Source of the DNA: Nemania diffusa
Lineage: Eukaryota > Ascomycota > Sordariomycetes > Xylariales > Xylariaceae
Length of the DNA: 64,000 bases
Direction: 5' to 3'
Assembly: GCA_038501195.1 (NCBI GenBank)
Contig: JBBPUQ010000002.1
Coordinates: 5,657,001 to 5,721,000, forward strand
Shown: in pieces, positions 40,960 to 51,069 of the stretch
How the letters are laid out: each line of letters starts with the position of its first letter
Position numbering within the stretch: position 1 is the first letter of the stretch
Notes under the pieces: model-generated
What the model was told of the DNA's origin: nothing
Databases searched by the model: none
Seen by the model: the letters and a program-made list of their open reading frames with translations, nothing else
Program-made: the position numbers and the translations under genes

Positions 40960-42431
40960 AAGATATATTGCACGCAAATATATTCATTTAATAAATACTA
41001 GATAAATGGACGGCTCCCGCCGAGACCGAGACCTCGATGCTCAATAATGCGTGTCTACGAGATATTTACTGTTGATTACGGGATCCAGCATTTACACCTA
41101 CAGCATTACCTTACCTATGTGGTAGTTTCAAGGAGAACCTAATACAGACAGGTTAGCAGAGATCACATTGCTTGCTCTGTTGGAAACATGATGTGATAGC
41201 TTTAATTCAGCGAACCGTTTTACTCATTCACATGTGTCGGCTCTCCACTTCCGCACCTCAAGACGAGACGCGGAGATGGAAAACACGGAAGCCAACATAA
41301 CACCCCTAACCACTCCAGCACGAGGCTCAAGTAGTCAATAAGAAACTCCACAACCAATCATCACCATCCCAGAAGGGCTGACTCCGGTGCGGGAGGGTGG
41401 CTCGACCCATTGTGAGATAGTTGAATGGATAAACAGTTTTCATCATGATAGAAAAATACAAGCGAAGTGAAAATGGCTTACCAGTCCTAGATCCTAGTAG
41501 GATATTGGGTGCAAAAGGGATGTACAATGGAATCTAAGTAAACTTGAGGAATGGTTAGTTAATAGTCTCATCGCCAAGGGTGTTCGGACAAATTTGAGGA
41601 GAGTTGTGGGATCAGAGTAAGTTTTTGGTATATGGGTATCTTCATTTTGTTCAGAAGCAGAACTGAATGATTTAGGTCTCATCATAGAAAACGTGGAAAA
41701 AGTAAAGCATGGTGTCGAACATGATAACTCACCTACTAGGAAAATAGTATAGGAGACGAAGAATATAGTATTTAATGTGTTCGGAATGTTACTAATGCCA
41801 TGGTCAGTTGTTGTCTCGGAAATCTAGTTCCAGCAAGACGCAAGCGATATGATGCTTCAGATGGTAGTGCATGTTTAGTTCAGTTCGCTCAGGAGATCGC
41901 GAGAACAGTGGATAAGAATTCATCAATAGCGAAGGGAGATTAGGGGAGAAAGAAGAATGGTTACGAGGCAGAATGCCAAGTGACAGCTTTTGCTTACCTG
42001 TATTGCTACCGTAGTTCTTCCAGATCAGGACCAAATTTCCATGAGGCGCGTGCAATCCAAAGTATTGCCACAATGAAATTACTGAGATCATAAATAGATT
42101 TACCCAGTAATTTCCATTGCTTTGGACCTCGAAGCACTGTTCTAGGATGTTTGATGCCGGACCTTACATGAAGGCAGTGTGATGGAGAGTGAAGGGAATG
42201 AGGTTGCAAAATTCTGTAAAATCAAATTTAAGGGAAAAGGCTGGCTGGTAGTGGAGCCTGAGACTGGGATTGGGTGCTAGCGGGGCAATCGATAAGGTCG
42301 GCCCGCAGGTGGGCTCCGATTTCTCTATGCAAGCTTCCCAGCTCGGTACCCGTAGCTTCAAATCCAACGTGAGAGCTAGGAACCAATTCATGTAACCTAT
42401 ATTTACAAGAAATCCCTATATTCAGGTCATA
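40960..42431. other. 1.5-kb stretch without a clear gene; possible minus-strand spliced transcript
   Basis: Small minus-strand ORFs (41327-41527, 41494-41685, 41804-42091, 42006-42209, 42164-42391) match no family. On the minus strand, GTAAGC donors occur after 41999 and 41483 and a GTGAGT donor after 41733, as if several short exons existed, but I could not assemble a convincing protein. It could be a poorly conserved multi-exon gene, a decayed gene, or a non-coding RNA. The right end must contain the MTR3 promoter. Confidence 0.3.
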
Positions 42432-43354
42432 ATGGCTGACCGGAGAAGGATAAATGGCCCTGTCGGCGTTACTCTCCCCCCAGTTTACGACAGTTTTCCT
42501 CCATCGCGAGGGACCACAGAGAAATCTGAAAATGCCATTCGCAAAATCTGTACGTACTAAGCTATACCAAGGCTGTCTCGTTCGCTAACCTTCCATGCGT
42601 AGTTTTGAAGACGGGCGTGACCCCCTCGGCCTCTGGATCTGCCTATCTAGAGCTTGAGAACCCCAATGCGACTAGCCCTGGCAACACAGGCCTCAAGTTA
42701 ACGTGTACCGTCCACGGCCCACGAGCTCTCCCACGATCCGCGCCCTTCTCCCCTCACATTATTCTCACGACACACGTGAAATACGCGCCATTTGCGACGA
42801 AACAGCGACGCGGCTACTTGCGAGACTCGAGCGAGAAGGATCTTGGCGTACACTTAGAGACTGCGCTGCGAGGCGCTATCATCGCAGACCGTTGGCCCAA
42901 GAGCGGTGTTGACATTATAGTCACGATAATAGAGGGCGACCAGGATCGCAATGCGCCCGAGAACCAACGTGACGATGGCTGGGACACAATGAATGTGCTG
43001 GGCGGCTGCATCACGGTGGCCTCGGCTGCGATCGCGGATGCGGGCATTGATTGCGTCGACACCGTCGCCGGGGGTGTCGCAGCGCTGGTGGCCAAAGACG
43101 CAAAAAGCCCACCGTCCATCGTCCTCGACCCGGCCGTTGGCGACTACCACAAGATCTACGCGGCTTGCTGCATTGCTTACCTCCCGACACGAGATGAGGT
43201 TACGAACGTGTGGTTTAGGGGCCAACTACCCGGCGCCGATGTCATGATGTATAATAATATGGTTGAGCGATGCTTGGTTGCCTGTCGTAACGCTAACTGC
43301 GTTGTCGTTGAGGCTCTAAAGAAAACTGCTAATGTCCAGCAAGAGGTATCATGA
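42432..43354 (+). CDS. MTR3: Exosome complex subunit MTR3 (RNase PH-like)
   Basis: Two exons: 42432-42549 and 42603-43354, phase 1, 53-bp intron (GTACGT donor, GTAG acceptor); 289 aa. The N-terminus MADRRRINGPVGVTLPPVYD is that of fungal MTR3. The splice restores IRKIFLKTGVTPSASGSAYLE. RNase PH-fold segments follow: LKLTCTVHGPRALPRS, DLGVHLETALRGAIIADRWP, GVDIIVTIIEGDQ, and WDTMNVLGGCITVASAAIADAGI. MTR3 is one of the six RNase PH-like proteins of the nuclear and cytoplasmic exosome ring, catalytically inactive in eukaryotes, and guides RNA to RRP44. Length is near the fungal norm. Confidence 0.92.
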
Positions 43355-44686
43355 GCTCACCATAGCTGGCAAAAGGCCATTTGAACCTAGCAAAATTCCC
43401 GTACGGGTACAGCCTCGATGGCTTCCTACTTTGAAGGCGAATAAGCCAATGCATGTAGAAAGCGAGTCACGTTTACGGCAGGCGAGCGCCCGAGACCGGT
43501 ATCAGCGGCATCAAACACGATACATAGGGCATACTCGGTTGTGTTGTAAATCCAAGGGTGGTGTTTATTGGACGCTATCTTGGGTGAGGACTAAGTGATA
43601 AGTGGCCTTGGTGAAACTGAGCAGAGGGCTACCACTTCGGGCCGTTTGATGAGGTTATAGTGTGAGGTGCTAGCTGGTAAAGGCTTCATCATGAGCAGAT
43701 ATTAGTTAGGCTGACTGGTTTGAGAGCATGTGAATTCGGTGTACAGCCTTGAAAGAGACTATTTTGCCTTGATCTGCAGACTACTACCTAGGATCTAGGA
43801 TCTAGGGCGAATCACAAGCTAAACCTAAACAGAAGAATATACAACGTGACGAGTTACCCGAATCTAACTGCGTGTCTTAGTATAGTAAATTTGTGAATTG
43901 AATTTTAGATAATTGAAGATTAAATAGGCATTCACTATATAAAACTTAAGCTATGTATACATACCTACCTGGTTAGGTAGGGTATTTAAAGTGCATGGCA
44001 TGTTGTAGACAGGACCCACATGTCTGATGTTGCTCTGGTACATGTAGGTATTGGCTTGGCACTTACCTGTACCTAAGTTTAGATATGTATGTAGGGTAGG
44101 GTAGGTTAGGTACCTAACCTACCTAAACTAACCTACCGACTTTAAGTATTGCCTACCTAACCAACGCTGTTTACCACAGCACCGGGGCAACCGGAGGATT
44201 CCTGCTGATGGTCTACGCTTGGTTCGGTGCCACCTACCTACCTGCCTCGATACATGGAGGTATGGATGGTATATCTTGACCAAGGGCCCGACTTATCTTC
44301 ATCAACAATATAGTACTTTATTCGATCTAGATTCTCAATTTCGAGGTATGGTCAGGCACCATTGTGAACAACGTGCTACTGACCCAATAGGTACTTTGCC
44401 AATAAACATGCGCTACCCAATCCGAGACCGCGTCTAGCTTGTTCGACTTCCCGCCACTTCCGTCACTGGTCACTTCTCTGGTCTCACTTGTCACTTGTCA
44501 CACCCGTCGCCGGGTTCGCTGGATTGTTTTGTTTGGCTTGCTGGGTCGCTGAATCACTGGCCCGGGCACCGAGAACCCGAGGGGCTTGGATCGATCTGTG
44601 GCTCGCCGCGTTCGTCACCGCTGCGTGCTGCTGTGAAACACAAGGACCGCCGCGCGCGAGAATACCTGAGGCAGATCTCTAAGAGA
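43355..44686. promoter_or_regulatory. Intergenic region with dense TACCTA/TAGGTA words
   Basis: 1.3 kb between MTR3 and the RING-ligase gene. About 43,960-44,170 is crowded with TACCTA, TAGGTA and TTAGGTA words, including a 24-bp perfect palindrome (listed separately). A GGATCTAGGATCTAGG duplication lies near 43,793. From 44,440 the DNA resembles a leader; the frame of the RING gene is open upstream of its ATG but has no other ATG. Confidence 0.5.
44100..44123. repeat. 24-bp perfect palindrome (GGTAGGTTAGGT/ACCTAACCTACC)
   Basis: Each half, GGTAGGTTAGGT and ACCTAACCTACC, is the exact reverse complement of the other, with no spacer. It lies about 560 bp upstream of the RING-ligase start, within a cluster of related words. 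Confidence 0.85.
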
Positions 44687-47600
44687 ATGGCAGTACCCGG
44701 TGCCGCTGTCGCACCAATCTCTACCGTCCCTTTCGGCAACGCGAGCATCTGGGCCAACTTCACCTTCACCTCTACATGGACGCGATACGCTCCTTCGCTC
44801 GAAGACCTGCTGCTCGCCGGGCCTAGGATGCTTACACGCATTGGCTCCATCATCTCCTTCCCCGAAGCCATCGACAGCTTTGGCCAGCACCTCGTTCCCG
44901 ATCCCACCGGTTCCGACTACTTCGTGACCGCCACAGCCACCGAGATGGCCGCCGACATTTCCGAGGCTGTCATTTCTGAGGCCGTCGCTAACACAGCCAA
45001 TGTCCTCGAGGACGACCAGGACCCCGCCGCTCTGGTCTCCCGCTTTACCATGGAGGGCGGCGCTAAGGGGTTGGGGAGTGTGTTCAGTTATGCGACAAGC
45101 AAATGGGCGCTATGGTGCATCGCTATGGTGCGTTCCCTTCTTTCGACTCTGACCTCTCTACCTCCTTACCTCCTCCCCTCCTCCCCTCTCTTCCCCTCCT
45201 TTAAACCCCTGTAACCCCCTTTTGAGAATGTTGACATTGACTAGTGATAGGCCATCATCTTGAATCGCACCCACATATTCGCTGCCTCCCGAAGACGACT
45301 ACGCTTAACATGGCCCGTCCGCCTCTTCCTCCGTCTTGCGCCTATCCTTCTCTTTGTTTACCAGTCACGACAACTACTGCAGGCCATCCAATGCCAGACC
45401 TCTCCCGACTTCGCCGAAATGCGATGGGGCAGCTCCACCAAGACGTCCGAGCTGATGTTCGCTGAACCGAGCGGATACTTGCACGGTTTGAGTTCAACGT
45501 TGCTACTCGGTGCGAGCGACTATGACAGCTGTCGTGCGATTAACATGATACCCGAGAACAACCAAGACTTCTCCGGCGAACTGCGCGGCTCGCTCTCGCA
45601 GTTATGGCCTCTGTTCCAAACTCTGTGCCTCAGCCACTTTGTAGAGACTGTGTCTTGTGCTGTGCAGGGACGGCCTGTCTCCGTCGAGACTGGCATGACC
45701 TTGTTCGAACACTCTCTGGCCTTTGCCGAGGCTGATGCTGCCATTGGTAATCAGCTTGGCTGGGGTTTGTTTTCTAGCGGAACCACGTCAAATGCCACCT
45801 TCCAGCAGGCTTCTGGTGCTAACATCGCCATTTCGAGGTCCATGATAATGAAAAGGGTGAATACGCCCCCCGAAGTGCTCCTAATTGCCTTTCTATCCTC
45901 CATGAGCCACGTTACAAGCCATATCTTAGGCCTCTTTGGCCTCCAGAATAAGTATCGGTTATTTAGTACAGGCCTCTGGGCCATGTGCTTCATGGGAAGC
46001 CTACTTGTTGAAGCTTTCAACTTCACTCTAGATGATCTATCCCATATGGGTCTTCTCCGGTTCCCAACTGTCTGCATCATCGGTTTCGTGCCCCATCTTA
46101 TGGTCTTTGCAGGTATTTTAATGTGTTTTGCAATTTATAGTTTTGCCTTGCTTCTAGCCGCCCTGGAACTCCCCGATCCGCTAATAGAGGGGCGGCCCCT
46201 GACTTTCCACGAGCGTATGCGCCATGCCCGCGAAAATATGCAAGCTAACATCTCGCTCGCGGACATCCGCATTTCGCACTCCATGGATTTCTATACAGCT
46301 TTACTGCGCATCGGCTTTGGTGTCATCACCATGGCAAGTGAAGCTGTCTACCTCAACGAAGACCGAAGTGTCAATCTGAAGGACAGGACATGGCTTGAAG
46401 AAGAGCGCTTTCGCGAGCTCGAGTCTCTCCGTATGCAATGGGCAGGAACAGGAGTGATGGGAGACTCGCGTTACGATTCTGTTGGCACGATAGGATTGGT
46501 GCCGATCAAAGAGGGCCAAGCCGGCGCATCAAGCGGGTATGCAAGAGAACGAGCCGCCCAGAATGTGCCCAAGTCTCGCGTTGGGGACCGGCGGCCTAGG
46601 GACGGCGTTGGAGCGGCTGAGCGGAGCTCACGATGGGTTCTCGCCCTAGAGTTTCTCATGAGTATTAATCGCCTCATATTAAGGTGGCTCGCTTTGGTTT
46701 TGTTGAAGGGTCTTGTGCGAATTGGTGTAACGCGGCAGCCGTGGCTCTTGGTTTACCTTTCCCGTTGGCCTGCGCAGAGTAAGAAGGACGAGAAACAGCC
46801 TACTCCTCTGCCTAAACCACGGTCCAGGTTTGCCAGAAACAACAGATATGGTTCATTCGTTAACGACGAGGCGACTGATGTCGAAGCCGAAGTCCGCAAA
46901 CGCCTCCGACGGTCACCAGAGACTGCTCATCTTCCCGAGGATGAGCTTGATTCGAGACTTTACGACTCATGGAAGTATGGGGAGCTCTGGGGTGCAGTAG
47001 ACACTAGTGGAGACTGGAATCCCAGTGAAGACGCAGATGATTGGGATACCACCAGCGTCATCACCACCGTGAATGAGGAGGAGGAGGAGGGCACAGATGA
47101 CGACTGGGAGGACCATGATGACGAAGCAGAGGCCGAAACCGATGGCCAAAGAACGCCCACGCAGAGCAGCTTCAACTTCTCGCGTGAGACGACGCCCCTC
47201 GATCAACTACTTAGTATGCCTGACTTAGCGCGATTGCTCCACCCGCGAAGCCCCGAGGAGAAACATGAAGCTCATGCCCTGGCCGCCCATCTGGATAGTA
47301 ATCGAATCGTCACGCGTTCCCAGTACGCGCGTATGCAGCGCAACCAAAGAGCAAGACTCCTTCTCTCCAGGAGCTCTAGCCAGAGACGTCTCCATCATGG
47401 CCGTATGACGGACGAGGAGCAAGCCGAGCTACTAGAACAGATTATCCTCACCCGGAGAGCCGAGATAGAGTACCATGAAGAAGAAACTGGTACACGCTAT
47501 GGGGGCGATGAGAGGGGGGCCGAGGCCGGCCCTCCTTGCGTTGTCTGCCATTCCGCACCGCGCAAGATCATCGTCTGGCCGTGCCGGTGTCTGAGTCTAT

Positions 47601-47698
47601 GTGACGAATGCCGTGTCTCTCTTGCTATGAACAACTTTGACAAGTGTGTTTGCTGCCGCCGCGAGGTTATTAGCTTCAGTCGCATCTACGTGCCTTGA
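44687..47698 (+). CDS. ASI1/ASI3-like multispanning membrane RING E3 ubiquitin ligase
   Basis: Two exons: 44687-45127 and 45251-47698, phase 0, 123-bp intron (GTGCGT donor, GATAG acceptor); 962 aa. Membrane segments: WALWCIAMAIIL (across the splice), VRLFLRLAPILLFVY, VLLIAFLSSMSHVTSHILGLF, LFSTGLWAMCFMGSLLVEAF, and FPTVCIIGFVPHLMVFAGIL with its extension. A long cytosolic or nucleoplasmic part follows with an acidic stretch (NEEEEEGTDDDWEDHDDEAEAE). The C-terminus is a RING of the ASI kind, about 908-950: CVVC, then PCRC, CDEC and CVCC, where Cys replaces the usual His. In yeast, Asi1/Asi3 act in the inner nuclear membrane to degrade mislocalised membrane proteins. Filamentous fungi have uncharacterised homologues, and this is one by domain order. 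Substrates unknown. Confidence 0.87.
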
Positions 47699-48527
47699 TC
47701 AGGGACACGAAAATCGATGCCGACGAGCTGATTTCTTCTTGTTCTATTTTATTTTTCATGTCTATCTTTCTGAAGACATATTCATGACCATGGGGTTTAA
47801 TGCATAATGAAGCGGGAAACGTTGTATGCATACACATACCACTTCATAGTATCCATTCATCGGGCTAGGCGTTCGGGAGACAAGAGATTCTGGGATTTTC
47901 TGCCCCCTTTGCGGGAGGCATCGGGCTTTTTCTCTTGTTGCTAGCAGTTGGTTCTTTGTACATACCCAGCACACACACTCAGTTGAAAACTACGGATGTC
48001 GTAGATTGTGAGTGGGCGGCGGCATATTTGTAGAGTGACTGTTTAATATGAGCGGACATGGCGTTTTCGCTGTAATTTCGGGCTTGCCTAAAGGGGTTCG
48101 TGATCTATGTGAGAGACAGGCCTAAACAGGAGAAGATAAGTAGGAGTCCATTCCGGAGTTCCATCTTGCTTTGCTATGATAAAGGGCTTGTTTCTGGTGA
48201 TGGTCAGAGACTTTTTCTGGCTGCCTTTCATTGATTGCGCCTGCAGAGCTGAGAAGATGAAAAGGGGCAGCAGGTATTCGAGTCCTAGTTCCCAGGCAGC
48301 TAACTACGACAGCGCACTAGCTAGACCTCAACAATAGTGTCTCATCCTAATCAACTCTAGCTAATGCGAAGACTTAAGCAATTATGCATTGTGCTATGTG
48401 TATGTGGCTTGCACTTCCATAGCACTTTTACCGTGGCTTATAATGATGGCTGACCGTCGCAATCTTGCGGCATCGTCATTTATTCTTTTCCTCTCTCATA
48501 CCCTTCCTTGCTTCAGCATTCAGCATC
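47699..48527. promoter_or_regulatory. Intergenic region upstream of the OPT transporter
   Basis: 830 bp; no gene seen. An upstream exon of the transporter is conceivable because its N-terminus looks short. Confidence 0.45.
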
Positions 48528-50642
48528 ATGGCAAACCTAACACATGAGACGTTCCGACCTACGAGTTTAACAGCGTCAATGGTTCTCGTCGGTACAATTT
48601 TAGGCACTCTAGTGTGCATGGCGAACATGTACTTTGGTTGGCAGTTGGGCAGTGTCAACACTATGTCTGCAGCGACGGCTTTGATCTCGTACACTATTTT
48701 TAAAGGCATCAAACCCTTGCTTGCACACACTTTTGGCCCCCCGGAGAACGTTGTCGTCCAAACCATAGCCTCTTCTGTCGCAGGCATGCCTCTCGCGGCA
48801 AGCCTGACGAGCGTGATACCGGCTTTTGAATCCCTCCGTACAGCAGAAGAAGGCGGAAGAGTGCAGCTCCCTTTACTGACATTGATACTTTGGTCGTTAG
48901 GCGTCTGCTTATTTGGCACAGTCTTTGCTGCCCCCTTTCGTGACTACTTTCTTGTGCGGCAGAGACTACGGTTTCCTGGGGGCTTTGCCACTGGTGTTTT
49001 AATTGGCGTTTTACACAACGACAGCGAAATTTCTAGAAGAGCAAATCCGGACAAGAGTGGCTTGTCCCATCTGGATGTCGACTCTCCGAACAATGGCGGC
49101 GCTGAAAATTGCGATGGTGGCTCGCTCTGCATCGGGGACTCCTGTCCGTGTCGTAGACGAGGCGGTGAAGTTGTGCTTATTCTCAAGGCTTTCTGGATCA
49201 CCTCCATCTATGTAGGTACCCCTAATCCCTCTTTGTCTAAACAGCGATAGGTCCTGATCTCTTATTTCGCCCCTATTCTGAAGAAGCTTCCAGTCTTTGG
49301 TCCCACTGCCGCTCGTGATTGGCTTTGGTGCCTAAGTCTGTCGCCCGCCTTCGCAGCCTTTGGAATGATACTGGACTTGCCTACTTCTTGCTCCATGATG
49401 ATTGGGGCCATTTTAGGATGGGGTGTGCTTTCGCCTATCGCGAAGTCTCGAGATTGGGCACCTGGCCCTGTTGAAAGCATGGAGACTGGCGTCCGTGGGT
49501 GGCTCATCTGGGTTAGCATTGCCTGCTTAGTGGGAGATGCATCGATGCGAGTCCTTGCCGCAATGAGGGGAATCGTCACTAGTCTTAGCGACAGCACAAC
49601 ATCCAGCACTATGTATTCTCACTCTACCAGTGACAGCTCCGAAAATGACCCCAGTCGGCAGCCCCTATTAGGCGAGAATCGTTATACGCCCGATGATCAT
49701 CGAAGCAGCGATATCATTTCCAGGACGGCCATCTCCGTCTGGCTAGTCGGCTCATCCATTCTTTGCATTACCTTGACGTATCTAAGCTTTCCGAACGAGG
49801 TACCTGGCTACACAATCGCCATCGCAATTGTGTTGGCATTTCCTCTCTGTCTAATTGTCTTGCAGTGCACTGGTGAAACAGATACAGCTCCATCCAACAG
49901 CATTAGTAAGTGTTTTATTCCGCATACCGATAGCGCTAATAAAGACAGGTAACATATCTCAGCTCCTATTCCATCTCATAATGCCCCCAATCGCGGTTGC
50001 TAGGCTGGCTACCATGATACCTGGTGCGGTGATGGAAGCTGGTCTCTGGCAATCTGCTGTGTTGATGACGGATCTGAAGACAGCGTATCTCGCGCGAGCA
50101 TCACCCAAAACCATGTTTTATGCACAGGTCATTGGCTCCATGATTGGGAGTTTCATTGGCAGCATCATATATCGACTGCTCACAAAATTTTTCACTATAC
50201 CGAGCCCAGATTTCCCAGTCCCTCTAGCTTACATGTGGGTTACCACCGCACGCGCTGCGAACGGCCACGACATACCCAAGGGTGTATTGGGGATCTCCGT
50301 TGTTGCGTTCACCGTCTCTGCCCTTTTTCGAATGCTCAGTTTTCATGCAGATCGCAAAGTATGGAAGAAATGGGTACCGAGTGGCGTGGCTATATCCATT
50401 GGTAACTAGCCCTCCAACAACACAGGATCCCTACTAGGTCGCCTAACTTTCTTGTAGGCATGTATGTTGTGCCGTCTGTCACATTGACGAAATTTCTCGG
50501 CGCAGTCTTGCGAGCATATGCTTTGCGTTGTACAAGAATTTCAGAGGCAACGCTATTGGCTGCTGCTACAGGATGCATTTTGGCCGAAGGTGTAGTCGGA
50601 TTTGTTCCCGTGGTTTTACAGAACTGTAACAAGGGCTCATAA
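48528..50642 (+). CDS. OPT/YSL-type oligopeptide or metal-chelate transporter
   Basis: Four exons: 48528-49211, 49251-49905, 49949-50401, 50458-50642; 658 aa. The introns are only 39, 43 and 56 bp, but phases match and the total is in frame. OPT marks: NMYFGWQLGSVNTMSAATAL, LRFPGGFATGVLIGVLH, VLISYFAPILKKLPVFGPTAARDW across intron 1, ILGWGVLSPIAKSRDWAPGP, ISQLLFHLIMPPIAVARL across intron 2, and GVAISIGMYVVPSVTL across intron 3. About a dozen hydrophobic segments are present. The order and motifs fit the YSL-like branch, which in fungi may carry peptides or metal chelates; the substrate is unknown. The protein begins only about ten residues before the first membrane segment, shorter than usual, so an upstream exon may be missing. 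A Cys-rich loop (NCDGGSLCIGDSCPCRRR) lies before intron 1. Confidence 0.85.
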
Positions 50643-51069
50643 TCTAGGACTTGGAACAACAATTGTTATATTTAGTCCTTCTGAGACCTTCCGAGGGTCT
50701 CGTGACCCGCTTCCTCCAATAGCCTTGTATACAGCCTTAAAGGGTCTCAGATGAATGTAGGGAGAGCCTGTATTGGCCAAGAAAGAAGAGTCACATTGCT
50801 GTGTGACAAGGACTCTGGTATTCCTCGGTTATTAGAAGAGGAAAATCTCAAACGCCAGATACCACAAGTTTGACTGGTCAAGATGCGGCAGTCCCCGTGG
50901 GACTACACTACTGATTTTCGGAGCTACGAGCCCCTTAAAACGGTGTTAAGTAAGTCGCGATTTTCTCTGCACCTATTGTTCAGTTGTTGACGTACAAGAG
51001 TAGTATAGTATGAACATGCGCCAGATAACGCGTCACGTCAATGCTCGTGGCTAAAACTTCTTATCGAAC
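50643..51069. promoter_or_regulatory. Intergenic region with a possible first exon of the NLR gene
   Basis: Contains ATG 50883 opening a 22-codon frame (MRQSPWDYTTDFRSYEPL...) that runs into a GTAAGT donor at 50950. Splicing it to the CTAG acceptor at 51088 would join the NLR frame in phase. No protein match supports this, so it is noted and not called. Confidence 0.35.

Noticed and set aside
41800..42210. UstYa-type (HxxHC) or PTH11-type protein on the minus strand
   Set aside because: Fragments such as YHLKHHIAC looked suggestive, but neither the double histidine-cysteine motif nor a membrane-helix series could be assembled in one frame.
48528..50642. OPT gene as a frameshifted pseudogene
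   Set aside because: Three short introns restore one frame of 659 codons with family motifs continuing across each junction.
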